A stretch of DNA of 64,000 nucleotides, taken from contig CM055617.1 in NCBI GenBank assembly GCA_029379385.1, positions 8,184,001 through 8,248,000 of the forward strand. Direction: 5' to 3'. Origin of the DNA: Quillaja saponaria. Its lineage: Eukaryota; Streptophyta; Magnoliopsida; Fabales; Quillajaceae. Shown one piece after another: positions 1 through 10,512 of the stretch (within the stretch, counting starts at the first letter, position 1; every line of letters begins with the position of its first letter). The position numbers and the translations under genes are program-made. Below the pieces are notes generated by a model that was not told where the DNA came from, did no database searches, and saw only the letters and a program-made list of their open reading frames with translations.

Positions 1-2150
1 CAATTTTATCGCAAATAAGATAATACTTTCAAAAATTACTTATAAATTTAAACTTGTATTCCTATTTAGAAATATAATTCGTTTATCATATTATCCAATT
101 TGTTATGGAACAAAATGATAATTTCATCTTAACAACCATATTAATTATTAAAAATTTAGGACCGGGCCCAGCCCATTTCCTTGGCTAAGTGTACCACGTG
201 GCTATTTACACCAGAAAAAAAAAAAAGTGTTTAATTATTATCCTTCTATTGCTTGGGATGTAGACGTGGCATGTATCTGTAATCATTTTGACCCAACATG
301 TCATTCCCACGCTAATCACGTTGTTCGGTTACCTAATTTCGTCTTTTTCTCTTTTTAATTATTTGTCACGTATATCTAAAGTAATTTTTTTTATCAGAAG
401 GACCGGGTAAAAAATATAAAAGAAATATTTTTTTTTTCAATTTTTATAACAATGTATTTAAAATAAATTCAATTTATTTTAAATAAATTTTATATTCAAA
501 ATAAATAAAATAGTGTAAAATTTAAGAAAATTTATTTGAAATCAACTTTTCATTTAATTATAATTTAAATTTTATTTTGTAAAATTAATTTGAAATAAAT
601 TATTATTTTACTTATTAAAAAAATATTTTTATTTTTAATATTTCACATATTCCTCACTTAAATAAATCGATAAAGACAGTTTTACCTCAAATATTCTAAT
701 AAAATATAGATTTTTTCTTCTTAACTTATTTTTTGGTTTATTGAATAATAATTATCTCTCCATGTTTCTATTTTAATTAATCAATGCTAGTTTTAATTAA
801 AAAAAATTATATTTAAATTAAAATAAATTTTCATTTGTTTATAATAAGAAAATTAAACTAAATTTCACATTTGTAATTTTCATCTAAAGAAAAGTATTTT
901 AAATAAATTTTATATAAAATCTATTTAATAAAATTATTTTTTATTTTAATTTTAAATACACCGTAAATAAATTTAAATCCAGAAAATCATACCCTTTGTT
1001 TTTTCTCTCAAATTTTATCGCAAATAAGATAATCCTTTCAAAAATTACTTAAAAATTTAAACTTGTATTCCTACTTAGAAATATAATTTGTTTATCATAT
1101 TATCCAATTTGTTATGGAACAAAATGATACTTTCATATTATCCAATTTGTTATGGAACAAAATGATACTTACATCTTAACAACCATATTAATTATTAAAA
1201 AGTTAGTTTCGTCACTTCTTACATCACTACTGACTACAGCACCCGCTTCTTTGTTCCCTATTAATTATTCGCAAATTTCTTTGTCACTACCTCAATCATT
1301 ACAACGACGCCTTAATTGCAAACTATATTTAAATTTAAGAAAATAAATAAAATAGTGTAAAATTTAAGAAAATTTATTTGAAATCAACTTTTCATTTAAT
1401 TATAATTTAAATTTTATTTTGTAAAATTAATTTGAAATAAATTATTATTTTACTTATTAAAAAAATATTTTTATTTTTAATATTTCACATATTCCACACT
1501 TAAATAAATTGATAAAGACAGTTTCATCTCAAATATTCTAATAAAATATAAATTTTTTCTTCTTAACTTATTTTTTGATTTATTGAATAATAATTATCTC
1601 TCCATATTTCTATTTTCAATTAATCAATGCTAGTTTAATAAAAAAAATTATATTTAAATTAAAATAAATTTTCATTTGTTTATAATAAGAAAATTAAACT
1701 AAATTTCACATTTGTAATTTTCATCTAAAGAAAAGTATTTTAAATGAATTTTATATAAAATCTATTTAATAAAATTTATTTTTTATTTTTATTTTAAATA
1801 CACAGTAAATAAATTTAAATCCAGAAAATCATACCCTATTTTTTTCTCTGTTTTTCTCTCAAATTTTATCGCAAATAAGATAATCCTTTCAAAAATTACT
1901 TAAAAATTTAAACTTGTAGTCCTAGAAATATAATTCGTTTATCATATTATCCAATTTGTTATGGAACAAAATGATACTTTCATCTTAACAACCATATTAA
2001 TTATTAAAAAGTTAGTTACGTCACTTCTTACATCACTACTGACTACACCACCCGCTTCTTTGTTCCTTATTAATTATTCGCAAATTTCTTTGTCACTACC
2101 TCAATCATTACAACGACGCCTTAATTGCAAACTATATTTAAAAAATAAAA
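1..2150. repeat. Tandem duplication, about 848-bp period, upstream of the annexin gene
   Basis: The same AT-rich block recurs three times. A segment with 'gcaaataagataat' followed by 'ttgttatggaacaaaatgat' starts near 1, near 1011 and near 1860. The stretch between copies, about 490-1010, recurs at about 1345-1858. The first copy is interrupted at about 160-480 by unrelated sequence. The second copy also has a short internal duplication of about 40 bp near 1100-1170. The last copy runs to about 2150 and forms the DNA just upstream of the annexin TATA box, so 1011-1330 looks like an upstream duplicate of that promoter-proximal region. Short open frames in both copies encode the same low-complexity peptide and are not genes. 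Confidence 0.8.
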
Positions 2151-2218
2151 AAAATAAAACTTCATCCAGAACAATAGGGAATTATAATTTTGTACATCTT
2201 ACGTTACATGGGTACAAC

Positions 2219-2226
2219 TATATAAA
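2219..2226 (+). promoter_or_regulatory. TATA box of the annexin gene
   Basis: TATATAAA lies 58 bp upstream of the annexin ATG at 2284, which leaves room for a short leader of about 30 nt. It is directly downstream of the last copy of the tandem duplication. Confidence 0.6.
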
Positions 2227-2283
2227 CACTAGCAGAGGACTCGAGAGCAAGAGAAAGTACCAAGCACATAGAGAGAGAAGAGA

Positions 2284-5200
2284 ATGGCTACGCTTACTGT
2301 GCCCCATGAGATTCCTCCCTGTTTCAGAAGATTCTGAGCAGCTACGAAAAGCTTTTGTAGGTCTCTTTCTATCTCTCTTACAGTTTAATTTTACATTTAC
2401 ATATCTCAATTGCTACGGTTATAACTTATCAATAATTCTTTTTTCTCTTTTGGGTGAATAAGTTTGATCTGATTTTTGCACACTCTGATTTAGTACATGA
2501 AATGGGTTTGTCGATATTTAATTCAAAATGGGTTTTTGTAGTGCTTGGTAATCTTGTATATGGTAGTACTATCAATTTGGATAATTGGGTCTCAGCTGAG
2601 GTAAAAAAAAAAAGGGATGTTGTTAATTATCATGTTATGAATTCCAAATTAAAGATTTTGAGTAAATTATGTCTGAATATCGTTTAGTGTTGTTTAGCAG
2701 ACTCCATTCTGGAATTATTGATATATTTGATAAGAAATTGTATGGCCAGAGGAGTGTAGACTGTAGAGTCTATCTTCAAATAATATCTGTGTGTCATTTG
2801 AGGTTAGAAACTAAGCCTGCTTAATTAAGGGCTTACTGCTTGACACTTGGCATAAAATCTGAATAAGATAGAGTTCTTATGAAGCCTATATTTTGAGTAA
2901 GTATATGTGTATGCTTGAAATGTTACAAGCATCTTGTTCAGGATGTGGATAATCGGGTATGATTCATTTGACCAATTATATGTTTTGACTTTATTTCTTA
3001 CAAATGTATCTTTTAAGCATGTTCACCATGTTTAGATGGAGCAAGGAGTACTAATTGTGAATATTTTTATCTAGGATGGGGAACAAATGAGGCGACAATT
3101 ATCTCCATATTGGCTCACAGGAATGCAACGCAGCGCGGTTTAATTCGACAAGATTATGTAGAAAAATATGGCGAGGATCTCCTGGTTTCTCTAGACAAAG
3201 AACTTTCAAGTGACTTTGAGGTTAGATTTTGGAGCAAAATCTTGTCATTTACTTGATTAGATATAGTGCTTGCACGTTTTCATAAATTGTTTGGACATTG
3301 ACTGTTTTTGTTCAGCCATAGAGTATATTAAAACTATATGGGACAAGGCTTAACATTGCTTGCAATGGGTTGGAAATAATAATGAGTTCTCAGCGCTAAG
3401 AAACTTATTTTTTTCAAATTTCTTACCTCGACAGAGAGCGGTGCTTCTGTGGACACTGCACCCTTCCCAACGTGATGCATTGCTCGCTAATGGAGCTACA
3501 AGAAAGAAGACTGCGGGTCACTATGTTTTGGTGGAGTTAGCATGTACAAGAACTTCACGTGATTTATTTCAAGCAAGGGAAGACTACCATGCTCGCTTTA
3601 AGAGATCTCTCGAAGAAGATGTTGCATATCACACAACTGGAGATTTTCAGCAAAGTAAGAGTTCATCATTTAGCTCATTTTAGGAATCTGCTAATAAGAT
3701 CCATTGGATGACTTAGTTCTGGTCATGTGATCACTGAGGCTTCTCAATTTCGAAGGAAGTCCAAGTAAAAACTTTTACATCATTCTCTAAGGCATTAATT
3801 ACTCAGTACAATCAGACTAGTGTCAAATTCTTTGGTATCAGAAGCTAATTAGATCATAGTTCTTGTAGTTGCACCATTCTCTTGGTCATTGGAATTATCA
3901 ACTTCTATTCCCATTTCTCATGTCGCTGTATGTTATGTTGGGATCTATTTTCTTCCAACTTTGTCATGGTATTTATCTTCATATAGTGCTATAACAGCGC
4001 ATTCGTTCTGTTGCTTTGTATGTAAATTCATCAATCTTTCCTGCAGCTTTTGGTACCCCTTTTGACTGCATACCGTTATGAGGGACCCGAGGTCAACACG
4101 ACACTGGCAACTTCAGAGGCTAAGATACTTCACAAGAAAATCTCAGAAAGGGCTTACAACGATGAGGATCTTATCAGGATCCTGACGACCAGGAGCAAGG
4201 CTCAACTCAATGCAACATTCAACCACTACAATGACTTATTTGGGAACCCAATTAACAAGGTACTAGTGTATTTTATGTCTGTTTTGGGTACTACTAATGT
4301 TAACTAGGATGTTTGCAACATGATAGTGATTGATCTCATAAGAGAAAGGATGAGCCCTTAGGACATGCCACATGCATTTCATGTCAGAATCTATTGATAT
4401 CATAACGATTCCACATCAATACATCATAACGTTCCCATTCAGCCCCCCCCCCCTCCCTAAATCTGTTGAAAATGCATGCATGTTAGGCATGGATTTAGGT
4501 CTCTGATTAATCTTGCAAATGCATGATTCTGCATTTATTGCAGTGAGAAAATATAGTGATCATCTGATCTCTTCTGATGATTATCTTCCTTTTGAGTTGG
4601 TTTCTCTATCAGATAATGGAGTTTTCCAATAAAAAGTGCAAAACCTGGGAAGCACTTGCCCTGATCATCAATTCTATCGAGTTAAGGCAGAGATAGAACT
4701 GTCTGACGTCTGTTTTTCTTTGTTCTACTTTGTTCCTTTCGTATTTGTTGCATTGGATCCATTAGTGCTAAAAATATATAGGTTCAAATGTTACTTTTAT
4801 CATTAAAAGTTCTTTCCAATAATAAAGTGCACTGTTCTAGAATGAGAAGGCTCGGACAGTCAGTTATGATAAGAGTTCTCTCCATGCAAACCTGCCCAGT
4901 TTCAGAATTGGGATCATCAGCTTGGTCTCTGATAGCATTATGAGGCAGTGCCAGTTCAAATACAGATTTTGGCTCATAGAAATTTTTTCTGGAAAGCCTC
5001 ATGTCCTCTTCCATATTCAGTCTTTTTGTGCTTATTAACCTGTGTTTGTAATTGATCCTCTAAACACAGATATCCTCTAAGGAGAAGATTTGTTGTTTCC
5101 GTAGATAGTTGGATTTGCTATTCAATTTGTGTTTTTGAATTTGATTGCAGGATCTGAAGCCAGATCCTAATGATGAATACCTTGCATTACTGAGAGCCAC

Positions 5201-5447
5201 CATAAAATGTCTGACCTTCCCAGAGAAATATTTTGAGAAGCTTCTCCGCCTGACTATTAAGGGGTTTGGGACAGATGAAGAAGCTCTCACTAGAGTTGTG
5301 GTTACACGGGCAGAGGTTGACATGCAACGTATAAAGGAAGAGTACTACCGAAGAAATAGTGAACCTCTGGATCAAGCCATAGAAGGTGATGCCTCTGGGG
5401 ATTATGAAAGAATGCTCCTAGCCTTAATCGGACATCAGAGTTTCTGA
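2284..5447 (+). CDS. Annexin, five exons, frame broken in exon 1 and at the end of exon 3
   Basis: Annexins are cytosolic proteins that bind acidic phospholipids in a calcium-dependent way through four repeats of about 70 residues. Exons are 2284-2360, 3075-3220, 3435-3654, 4047-4259 and 5151-5447, with GT..AG borders. Repeat 1 has the type-II calcium loop GWGTNE in exon 2. Repeat 4 has GFGTDE in exon 5 with an acidic cap residue near GDYERML. The protein ends in GHQSF and would be about 318 residues, the normal plant length. Read literally, the ATG frame stops after 17 codons at 2335: one extra C in CCTCCCTG (near 2317-2319) separates [12 protein letters not shown] from [13 protein letters not shown] second ATG at 2306 is in the downstream frame and could bypass this. 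The exon 3 donor leaves one surplus A (3652-3654), so exon 4 is out of frame. Each break is cured by dropping one base, so this is either an assembly artefact or a young pseudogene. The N-terminus resembles plant annexin D5/D8 types, but I cannot assign the subtype. Confidence 0.85.
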
Positions 5448-6016
5448 GACAATCCTTCAATTATGTGCAGCCTGGATGTGTGAAATTGTGGACATGACTG
5501 ATGTGAATCATTAGTTGTGTTTCCAAACCTTACTATGTAATGGGGTATCATACTATCATATATTTTTCATGGATATTCTGAGTCCGTCTGTCTGTTTGAT
5601 TAATGATTACTGCAATCGTTTATGTTGAATCCCTTATGATAAATTTGTTTATCTTGCTATGTGCACACCTAATAGCTATTTTTGTGATGATGCTCTAACA
5701 TAACAATGAATTTTCTGTCATCTTGATAGTAGTTTTATATCTTATAAGATACCAGGATTGCAAAAAGGATTTAGGCAAAGTGCAGGAGGGAACCATAGTT
5801 AGCTAGGGGCCTAGGATCATACTTTGCAAAAACAAGTGAGAAAATCAGAATTGCAATAATTTTCAATGGGAATCTCTAGAAACAGAATCAGAGCATACCA
5901 ACTGCACCAGCTTTTACACTCACAAAGATTAAACAGTAAACTCAGAACTAGGTCCATTCTTTACAAATTAAATCACATCACACAAACAGAAAAATATAAA
6001 AACTGATCCATCACCG
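5448..6016. other. Convergent intergenic spacer: 3' ends of the annexin and F-box genes
   Basis: The annexin stop and the F-box stop face each other across 569 bp. This stretch should hold both 3' untranslated regions. I see no further gene or repeat. Confidence 0.6.
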
Positions 6017-7279
6017 TTATATACATTGTGTTGGCATGATCCAGATTGCTCGAGCATACGAGGAAAGAGGAATACGGAGTTTGATCAGATCATCATCTAA
6101 GTAGAACACACCCATATAACGAGACGGTAGCATTGATGGCACAGGAATGCAGCAATCCTGAAAGTAAATGCTATTTGATCGTACCCCAATGGAAATGTTA
6201 GCGGGAGCAGCTACCGAACCAGTTACATTAAAAAATATGGCTTGATCTCCTATGTTTTTCAGTCTGCACAAGTCACCATTGCTGGGATCTAATTTGAAAA
6301 CAAAAAATTTGTTTGTTTCAAAATGTTTTTGGATCAGTAACAATTGATGATCACCTTTGGTACTTGACTCTACCAAATGGAAATGCTTATTCTTAATATG
6401 CAACCATCCTGATCCTGATTCTACTCCAATGTGATTGCACAAAACTTGGGGATCAATTGGGATAAGTCTTATACTCACTTTTGTATTTGCAAATTCACAG
6501 GTGTAAAACATCGCTGAGGATGTGGTAGTCAAAACACACAATGTCCCATTACAGAATAACATGTCCAAGAATTTCAATTCTATATATTTAATTTTGTTAC
6601 CTGATAGGTTGAACTTGTTCCAGTTATTTTCTCCAGATTTACAAAATGCCAATACCTTACCTGATGAAAAAATTCCTGCAACTATGCATTCTGAAAGATT
6701 TGCTGAAGAAAGTTCGAATCTTTGAGGAATAATGGACAGAGATACTTTAGACAGATCACACTCTCGTTTGTTTTGAAAAGGCCCGAAAAGTAGTTCTATA
6801 TCTAGATGAGGAAGTGGACGTGTTGATCTTGAAATTGGATTGCAAAGAAATATAGGTACTTCTTGTGGGTTACGATTAATTTTCAATATTGACCTGTCAA
6901 TTATCTTTACTTGGGAAACAATAAACCAACCTTTTGAACATCCACAAAGCCACCCTTGCTCCATCAATTTAGGTAGCTTAATGTTATGAATTTTAAGCTC
7001 AAAAACATCAAAGAAGAACGAGGGATACGTATCAGACATGAATAGAAAAGGAACCTTGAAGGTTTGGATTTCTTGGCTAACAAGTAACAATCTCCATGAC
7101 TTGCAAACACCCCTCAAACTGATGATTTCTTCAAAACTCAGTCGTTTCATGATCGATTCCATGATGTCTTTTGGGAGTTCATGCCAAGGTGGATTCATAC
7201 TACGCAAGCAATTCTTGTTTTTCTCTAATATCTGATATTTCAACATTTGAGAAAGACAAGTAATGCACTGATTAATCAA
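6017..7279 (-). CDS. F-box protein with DUF295-type C-terminal region, single exon
   Basis: This is an intronless open frame of 420 codons. The F-box is at about residues 30-75, with core residues ELPKDIMESIMKRLSFEEII followed by GVCKSWRLLL. F-box proteins dock a substrate onto SKP1-cullin ubiquitin ligases. The rest resembles the plant F-box/DUF295 group, with a KLDPSNGDLCRL segment and a GVFYLDDDLIKLRIP segment near the end. That is family knowledge plus visual similarity; no substrate can be inferred. Two starts are possible: the first ATG at 7279, or the ATG at 7198 that begins MNPPWHELPKDI directly before the F-box. The upstream TATA box fits scanning from 7279, but many family members begin close to the F-box. 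A relic of a sister copy lies about 2 kb upstream at 9185-9310. Confidence 0.85.
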   Translation of the reverse strand: MINQCITCLSQMLKYQILEKNKNCLRSMNPPWHELPKDIMESIMKRLSFEEIISLRGVCKSWRLLLVSQEIQTFKVPFLFMSDTYPSFFFDVFELKIHNIKLPKLMEQGWLCGCSKGWFIVSQVKIIDRSILKINRNPQEVPIFLCNPISRSTRPLPHLDIELLFGPFQNKRECDLSKVSLSIIPQRFELSSANLSECIVAGIFSSGKVLAFCKSGENNWNKFNLSGNKIKYIELKFLDMLFCNGTLCVLTTTSSAMFYTCEFANTKVSIRLIPIDPQVLCNHIGVESGSGWLHIKNKHFHLVESSTKGDHQLLLIQKHFETNKFFVFKLDPSNGDLCRLKNIGDQAIFFNVTGSVAAPANISIGVRSNSIYFQDCCIPVPSMLPSRYMGVFYLDDDLIKLRIPLSSYARAIWIMPTQCI

Positions 7280-7341
7280 AGGAAAAGAGGAAGAACAAAG
7301 TACAAAGTAAAAGCTGTATTACGATTATAAGAAACTGCCTT

Positions 7342-7349
7342 TATTTATA
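7342..7349 (-). promoter_or_regulatory. TATA box of the F-box gene
   Basis: On the minus strand this reads TATAAATA, about 63 bp upstream of the first ATG at 7279. Confidence 0.5.
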
Positions 7350-7448
7350 GGCTTACAACAAAACCCAGTTGACATATCAAGTTAACAGGATTTAGATTTC
7401 TAGAATTTAATTCTATCAAGTAGAATTTTAACAAAATTAAAAGGGTTT

Positions 7449-7842
7449 TTCTATTTTATGCCCACTGCACACATAATAAAGTGTATTTAATAAGCATTTC
7501 ATATCCTTAATTTTTTCAATTTTGATAAGAATGTGTTCCTATTTATTAATCTTGGAGTCATCACTTTATACTATGACACTAATACCGTTAAATTAAATTT
7601 AATATTTTATTTAAGTAACTATTTCTATTATAATTTTAATTCGGTTTGAGGTTAGGGTTAGAGAGATTTATTTTAATTTTAAGAATTCAAATTACATTTC
7701 AAATAATTATTTAAATAAAATATTAAATTTAATTTAAAGGTATTAGTGTCCTAGTTTAAATGAAAACTTGAAGACAAATAAATAGGAGCACATTCTCATA
7801 AAAAAAAATGGAGGAAAATAGCCCTGTGGGCATAAAATAGAA
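7449..7842. mobile_element. Foldback (MITE-like) element with long inverted arms
   Basis: The outermost 17 bases, ttctattttatgcccac, are matched perfectly in inverted orientation at the right end (7826-7842). Further in, the left-arm block at about 7575-7613 (gacactaatacc...) matches the reverse complement of about 7715-7753 with a single mismatch over 39 bases. The arms are roughly 150 bp around a small core near 7640-7690, and the whole unit is 394 bp with no coding capacity. I could not define a target-site duplication with confidence, so the superfamily is open. An RNA copy would fold into a long hairpin. Confidence 0.75.
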
Positions 7843-8316
7843 GAAGCCAAATTAGAATTAGGATTAGAATTGAACTTAGAATAGAAATAGGATATATTTT
7901 ATAATATAATATTTGATTTACTAATTAAATAAAATTGTAAAAAATTAAAATTAAATTACTTGTACGGTTTACAAATGGCTAAGATTAAAGGAATTATACT
8001 AAGTAAAATTTTAAAAAAATTTTAGAGAAGTTGGACCCAAGTTAACCAAGTATTAAGTAAATATTTTTACACTCAGCCTATAATATCTTTATTGAATTAT
8101 TTTTTTGATGTAAAAAAATAAATAAAGCAATCACGGTATGGATCGGAGTGGTGTTGATCTGTTTGCATAAGAAGAACTGATATTTAGCTCAAACTCTTAT
8201 AGAATAAAGGATAATTAATTTTAACCAATACGTTATTAAGCGAATTCTTCCTAGTAATGACATTCACTTAATTTTATAATAAACCTGTATAAAATTTAGT
8301 TAAACTACTTCTTCTT

Positions 8317-8544
8317 AGCCATAACTAACTAGTTGAGTGATAAGTTCGTTTGTCTCCCTACGAAAAATATTTGGTTTTGAAACCCGTAATTTGGGATTGG
8401 TGAGCATTCAACTCTTCCCAACAAAAAATATTTGGTTTCAAAACCTCTAGTTTGGGATTGGTGAGCATCCAACTCTTCCTATTCTGGGGGATGGCATAGT
8501 CTAACTAGCCTCTTTTATTGTTCACAAAAAAAAAAAAAAAAAAA
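8317..8544 (+). repeat. SINE-like retroelement with internal 62-bp duplication and poly(A) tail
   Basis: The stretch ends in 19 A residues (8526-8544). Before that, two adjacent copies share 'aaatatttggttt' and 'tttgggattggtgagcat', starting near 8361 and 8423. The block GGTTTTGAAACC resembles a degenerate pol III B box, and the upstream text TAACTAGTTGAGTGATAAGTTCG loosely resembles an A box. Those features suggest a tRNA-derived SINE, but boundaries and target-site duplications were not resolved. Confidence 0.4.
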
Positions 8545-9184
8545 CCTTCTTACTTATTCTAATTCATTATTATCAACCAAACTTTAAGATCTAGTGAACT
8601 AGTTTCGATCTTTTTTTGTCTTAAATTTAAGCTTTGATCACAGACACATGCTAGATCAGCAAGTGTTCTTTCTTTCTCTCTTTTTTTTTTAAAAATAAAA
8701 ATAAAAATTAGTAGTCAGGTGCATTACTCCACAGCCCCCATGTTCTCTCTTTTTCTTGTGTTTTTAAAAAAAATATATATTAAGAAGTGAGTCAAGTCAA
8801 GATGTTAATTAAACTTGTTGAATCTCAACATAATAAGGTCTTAGGGAACCCTTTTATAGAGTACTTATTTTGGCTTCTTACAAGTAGTTAGGATATACAG
8901 CAAATTAAACACCCCATTCCAATTAGAAATATTGAACCCAACAGCAACAAAGATGGTAAACAGTAGTGGAGAAATTCAGGAAGAAAGTTTCTCCCTGGAA
9001 GAAGCAGTTCTTATCTTTAGCAGGAAGGGTGTCATTGATCAAATCATCCATACCAAATACCAAACCTTCATGTATATTATATGTCTCAGTTTAAAGTTTC
9101 AAAATGAGTTCCAGAGGAGTTTGAAAAAAAATTCAAAGATGCTTTTTATGGGAAAAAGAAAAAGGACAACAATTTGTCTAACTA

Positions 9185-9310
9185 AGAACAACTAGCATCA
9201 ACTGCAACTGAACCAAATACATTCAAAAATATGGCTTGGTCAGCAATGTCTTTCTTCCTGCACAAGTCACCATTACTGGGATCCAATTTGAACACAGTAA
9301 ATTGGTTTGA
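9185..9310 (-). pseudogene. Relic of an F-box/DUF295 gene (C-terminal fragment)
   Basis: Minus-strand translation gives FTVFKLDPSNGDLCRKKDIA followed by DQAIFLNVFGSVA. It aligns closely to residues of the intact F-box gene at 6017-7279 (FFVFKLDPSNGDLCRLKNIG, DQAIFFNVTGSVA). A weaker continuation, VFGMDDLI at about 9030-9060, matches GVFYLDDDLI of the same gene. There is no F-box and no continuous frame, and the fragment ends at a stop. This is a decayed paralogue in the same orientation, probably from a local tandem duplication. Confidence 0.75.
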
Positions 9311-10512
9311 ATGAACATGCTTATAACTCTAGCCTATTACTTCATCATTAAATCATTGAGTCATCCCTAGGTCACTTAGCCCCTTTTGTCAAACATATGT
9401 GAATTACGTATTGCCTAAGCAATTAGCTGATAGCTGGGTTCATGATCTAATAAACTCATAGACACCCCTGCATCAGTGTCGGGACATTATTGAAAGTTTC
9501 CTCCAGTCCGGTACCCTCTGTCGCAAAAATCTTAGCTAGACAACCTCCCTGTATATGTTATGATTCCTCAGCCCCCATGCTACCCTCTTTCTTTCTCAAA
9601 GAGCTCCTTAAGTGCAGTCGTGCAGACATTACCTATACTAATTCAGTATCTTATCCTAAGCCAACAAATAGTTAAAACTTACATGTGAAAAACCTTCAGA
9701 GGCAAGGAAGGTGAGAAAAAGGAGGGAGCTGTGTCTGGGATCTAACAAGCAAAGAGTAAATAAATCTACTATTTTATCCCAAAATGTAAATGGGAACAAG
9801 ACATAGTCCCAAAAAAAACCGTACATGGGAACAAGACGATAGAGTCGTAAAAAGACAGTGCCAATGCGTTGCCTAACCATGTAATATCTCAAACTATGGT
9901 CCAGATATTGAAGGCAGCCCAAAACCTAAAGAGTTGTCATTTGCTGGCAATAAAAACTATATTGCTGCAACAGAGTGGCATAGTCTCCAATCATTTGCTG
10001 CAGCTGCAGTGCCCATATATATACAGTATGATGTGTACAGCACAGTTATGAAGATGATCTTCTCCATGCAGATTCAAAGTTCAAAGAAAGAAGTAGGATT
10101 ATCCACGCATTTGCAATAAAAAAAACAGTAACATTATTTTGAAAGCTTCCGCATTGTGTTTGTACAGGAACAGAAAGAACTTGTAAAATTCTATATACTT
10201 CACAATCTCAAACACTGGAAATTCCAGAGTTTTAACAGGATTGTAATATCCAAAAAGTAGACAAACAAGAAAACATAATTATACTTAAGCAAGAAAAAGT
10301 AAAGACACAGAATTATACATTCACATGTCTACAAGTCAGCAAAATTGCTTTGTTTTCAAACTCCCTGTGCAGAAGGATATGCACTCCTGAGAAGACTAGC
10401 GCTATCTCTGGTTATCAGCATCCCAACTTACAGTTAAATATCCATGGATGGAATACCATGGTAGATTGGTAGTGGTAGAAGTTAACATGCTACTAATGAT
10501 GGAGAATATACA
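9311..10512. other. Intergenic and presumed 3' region of the Pumilio gene
   Basis: No supported coding frame. The few open frames of 60-90 codons here show no family motif and no shared orientation. The part next to 10513 should contain the 3' untranslated region of the minus-strand Pumilio gene. Confidence 0.4.

Noticed and set aside
1152..2461. Open frames encoding MEQNDTYILTTILIIKK-type peptides in two places
   Set aside because: They lie inside the tandem duplication. The two peptides are copies of the same non-coding DNA, and the longer one runs into annexin exon 1 by chance.
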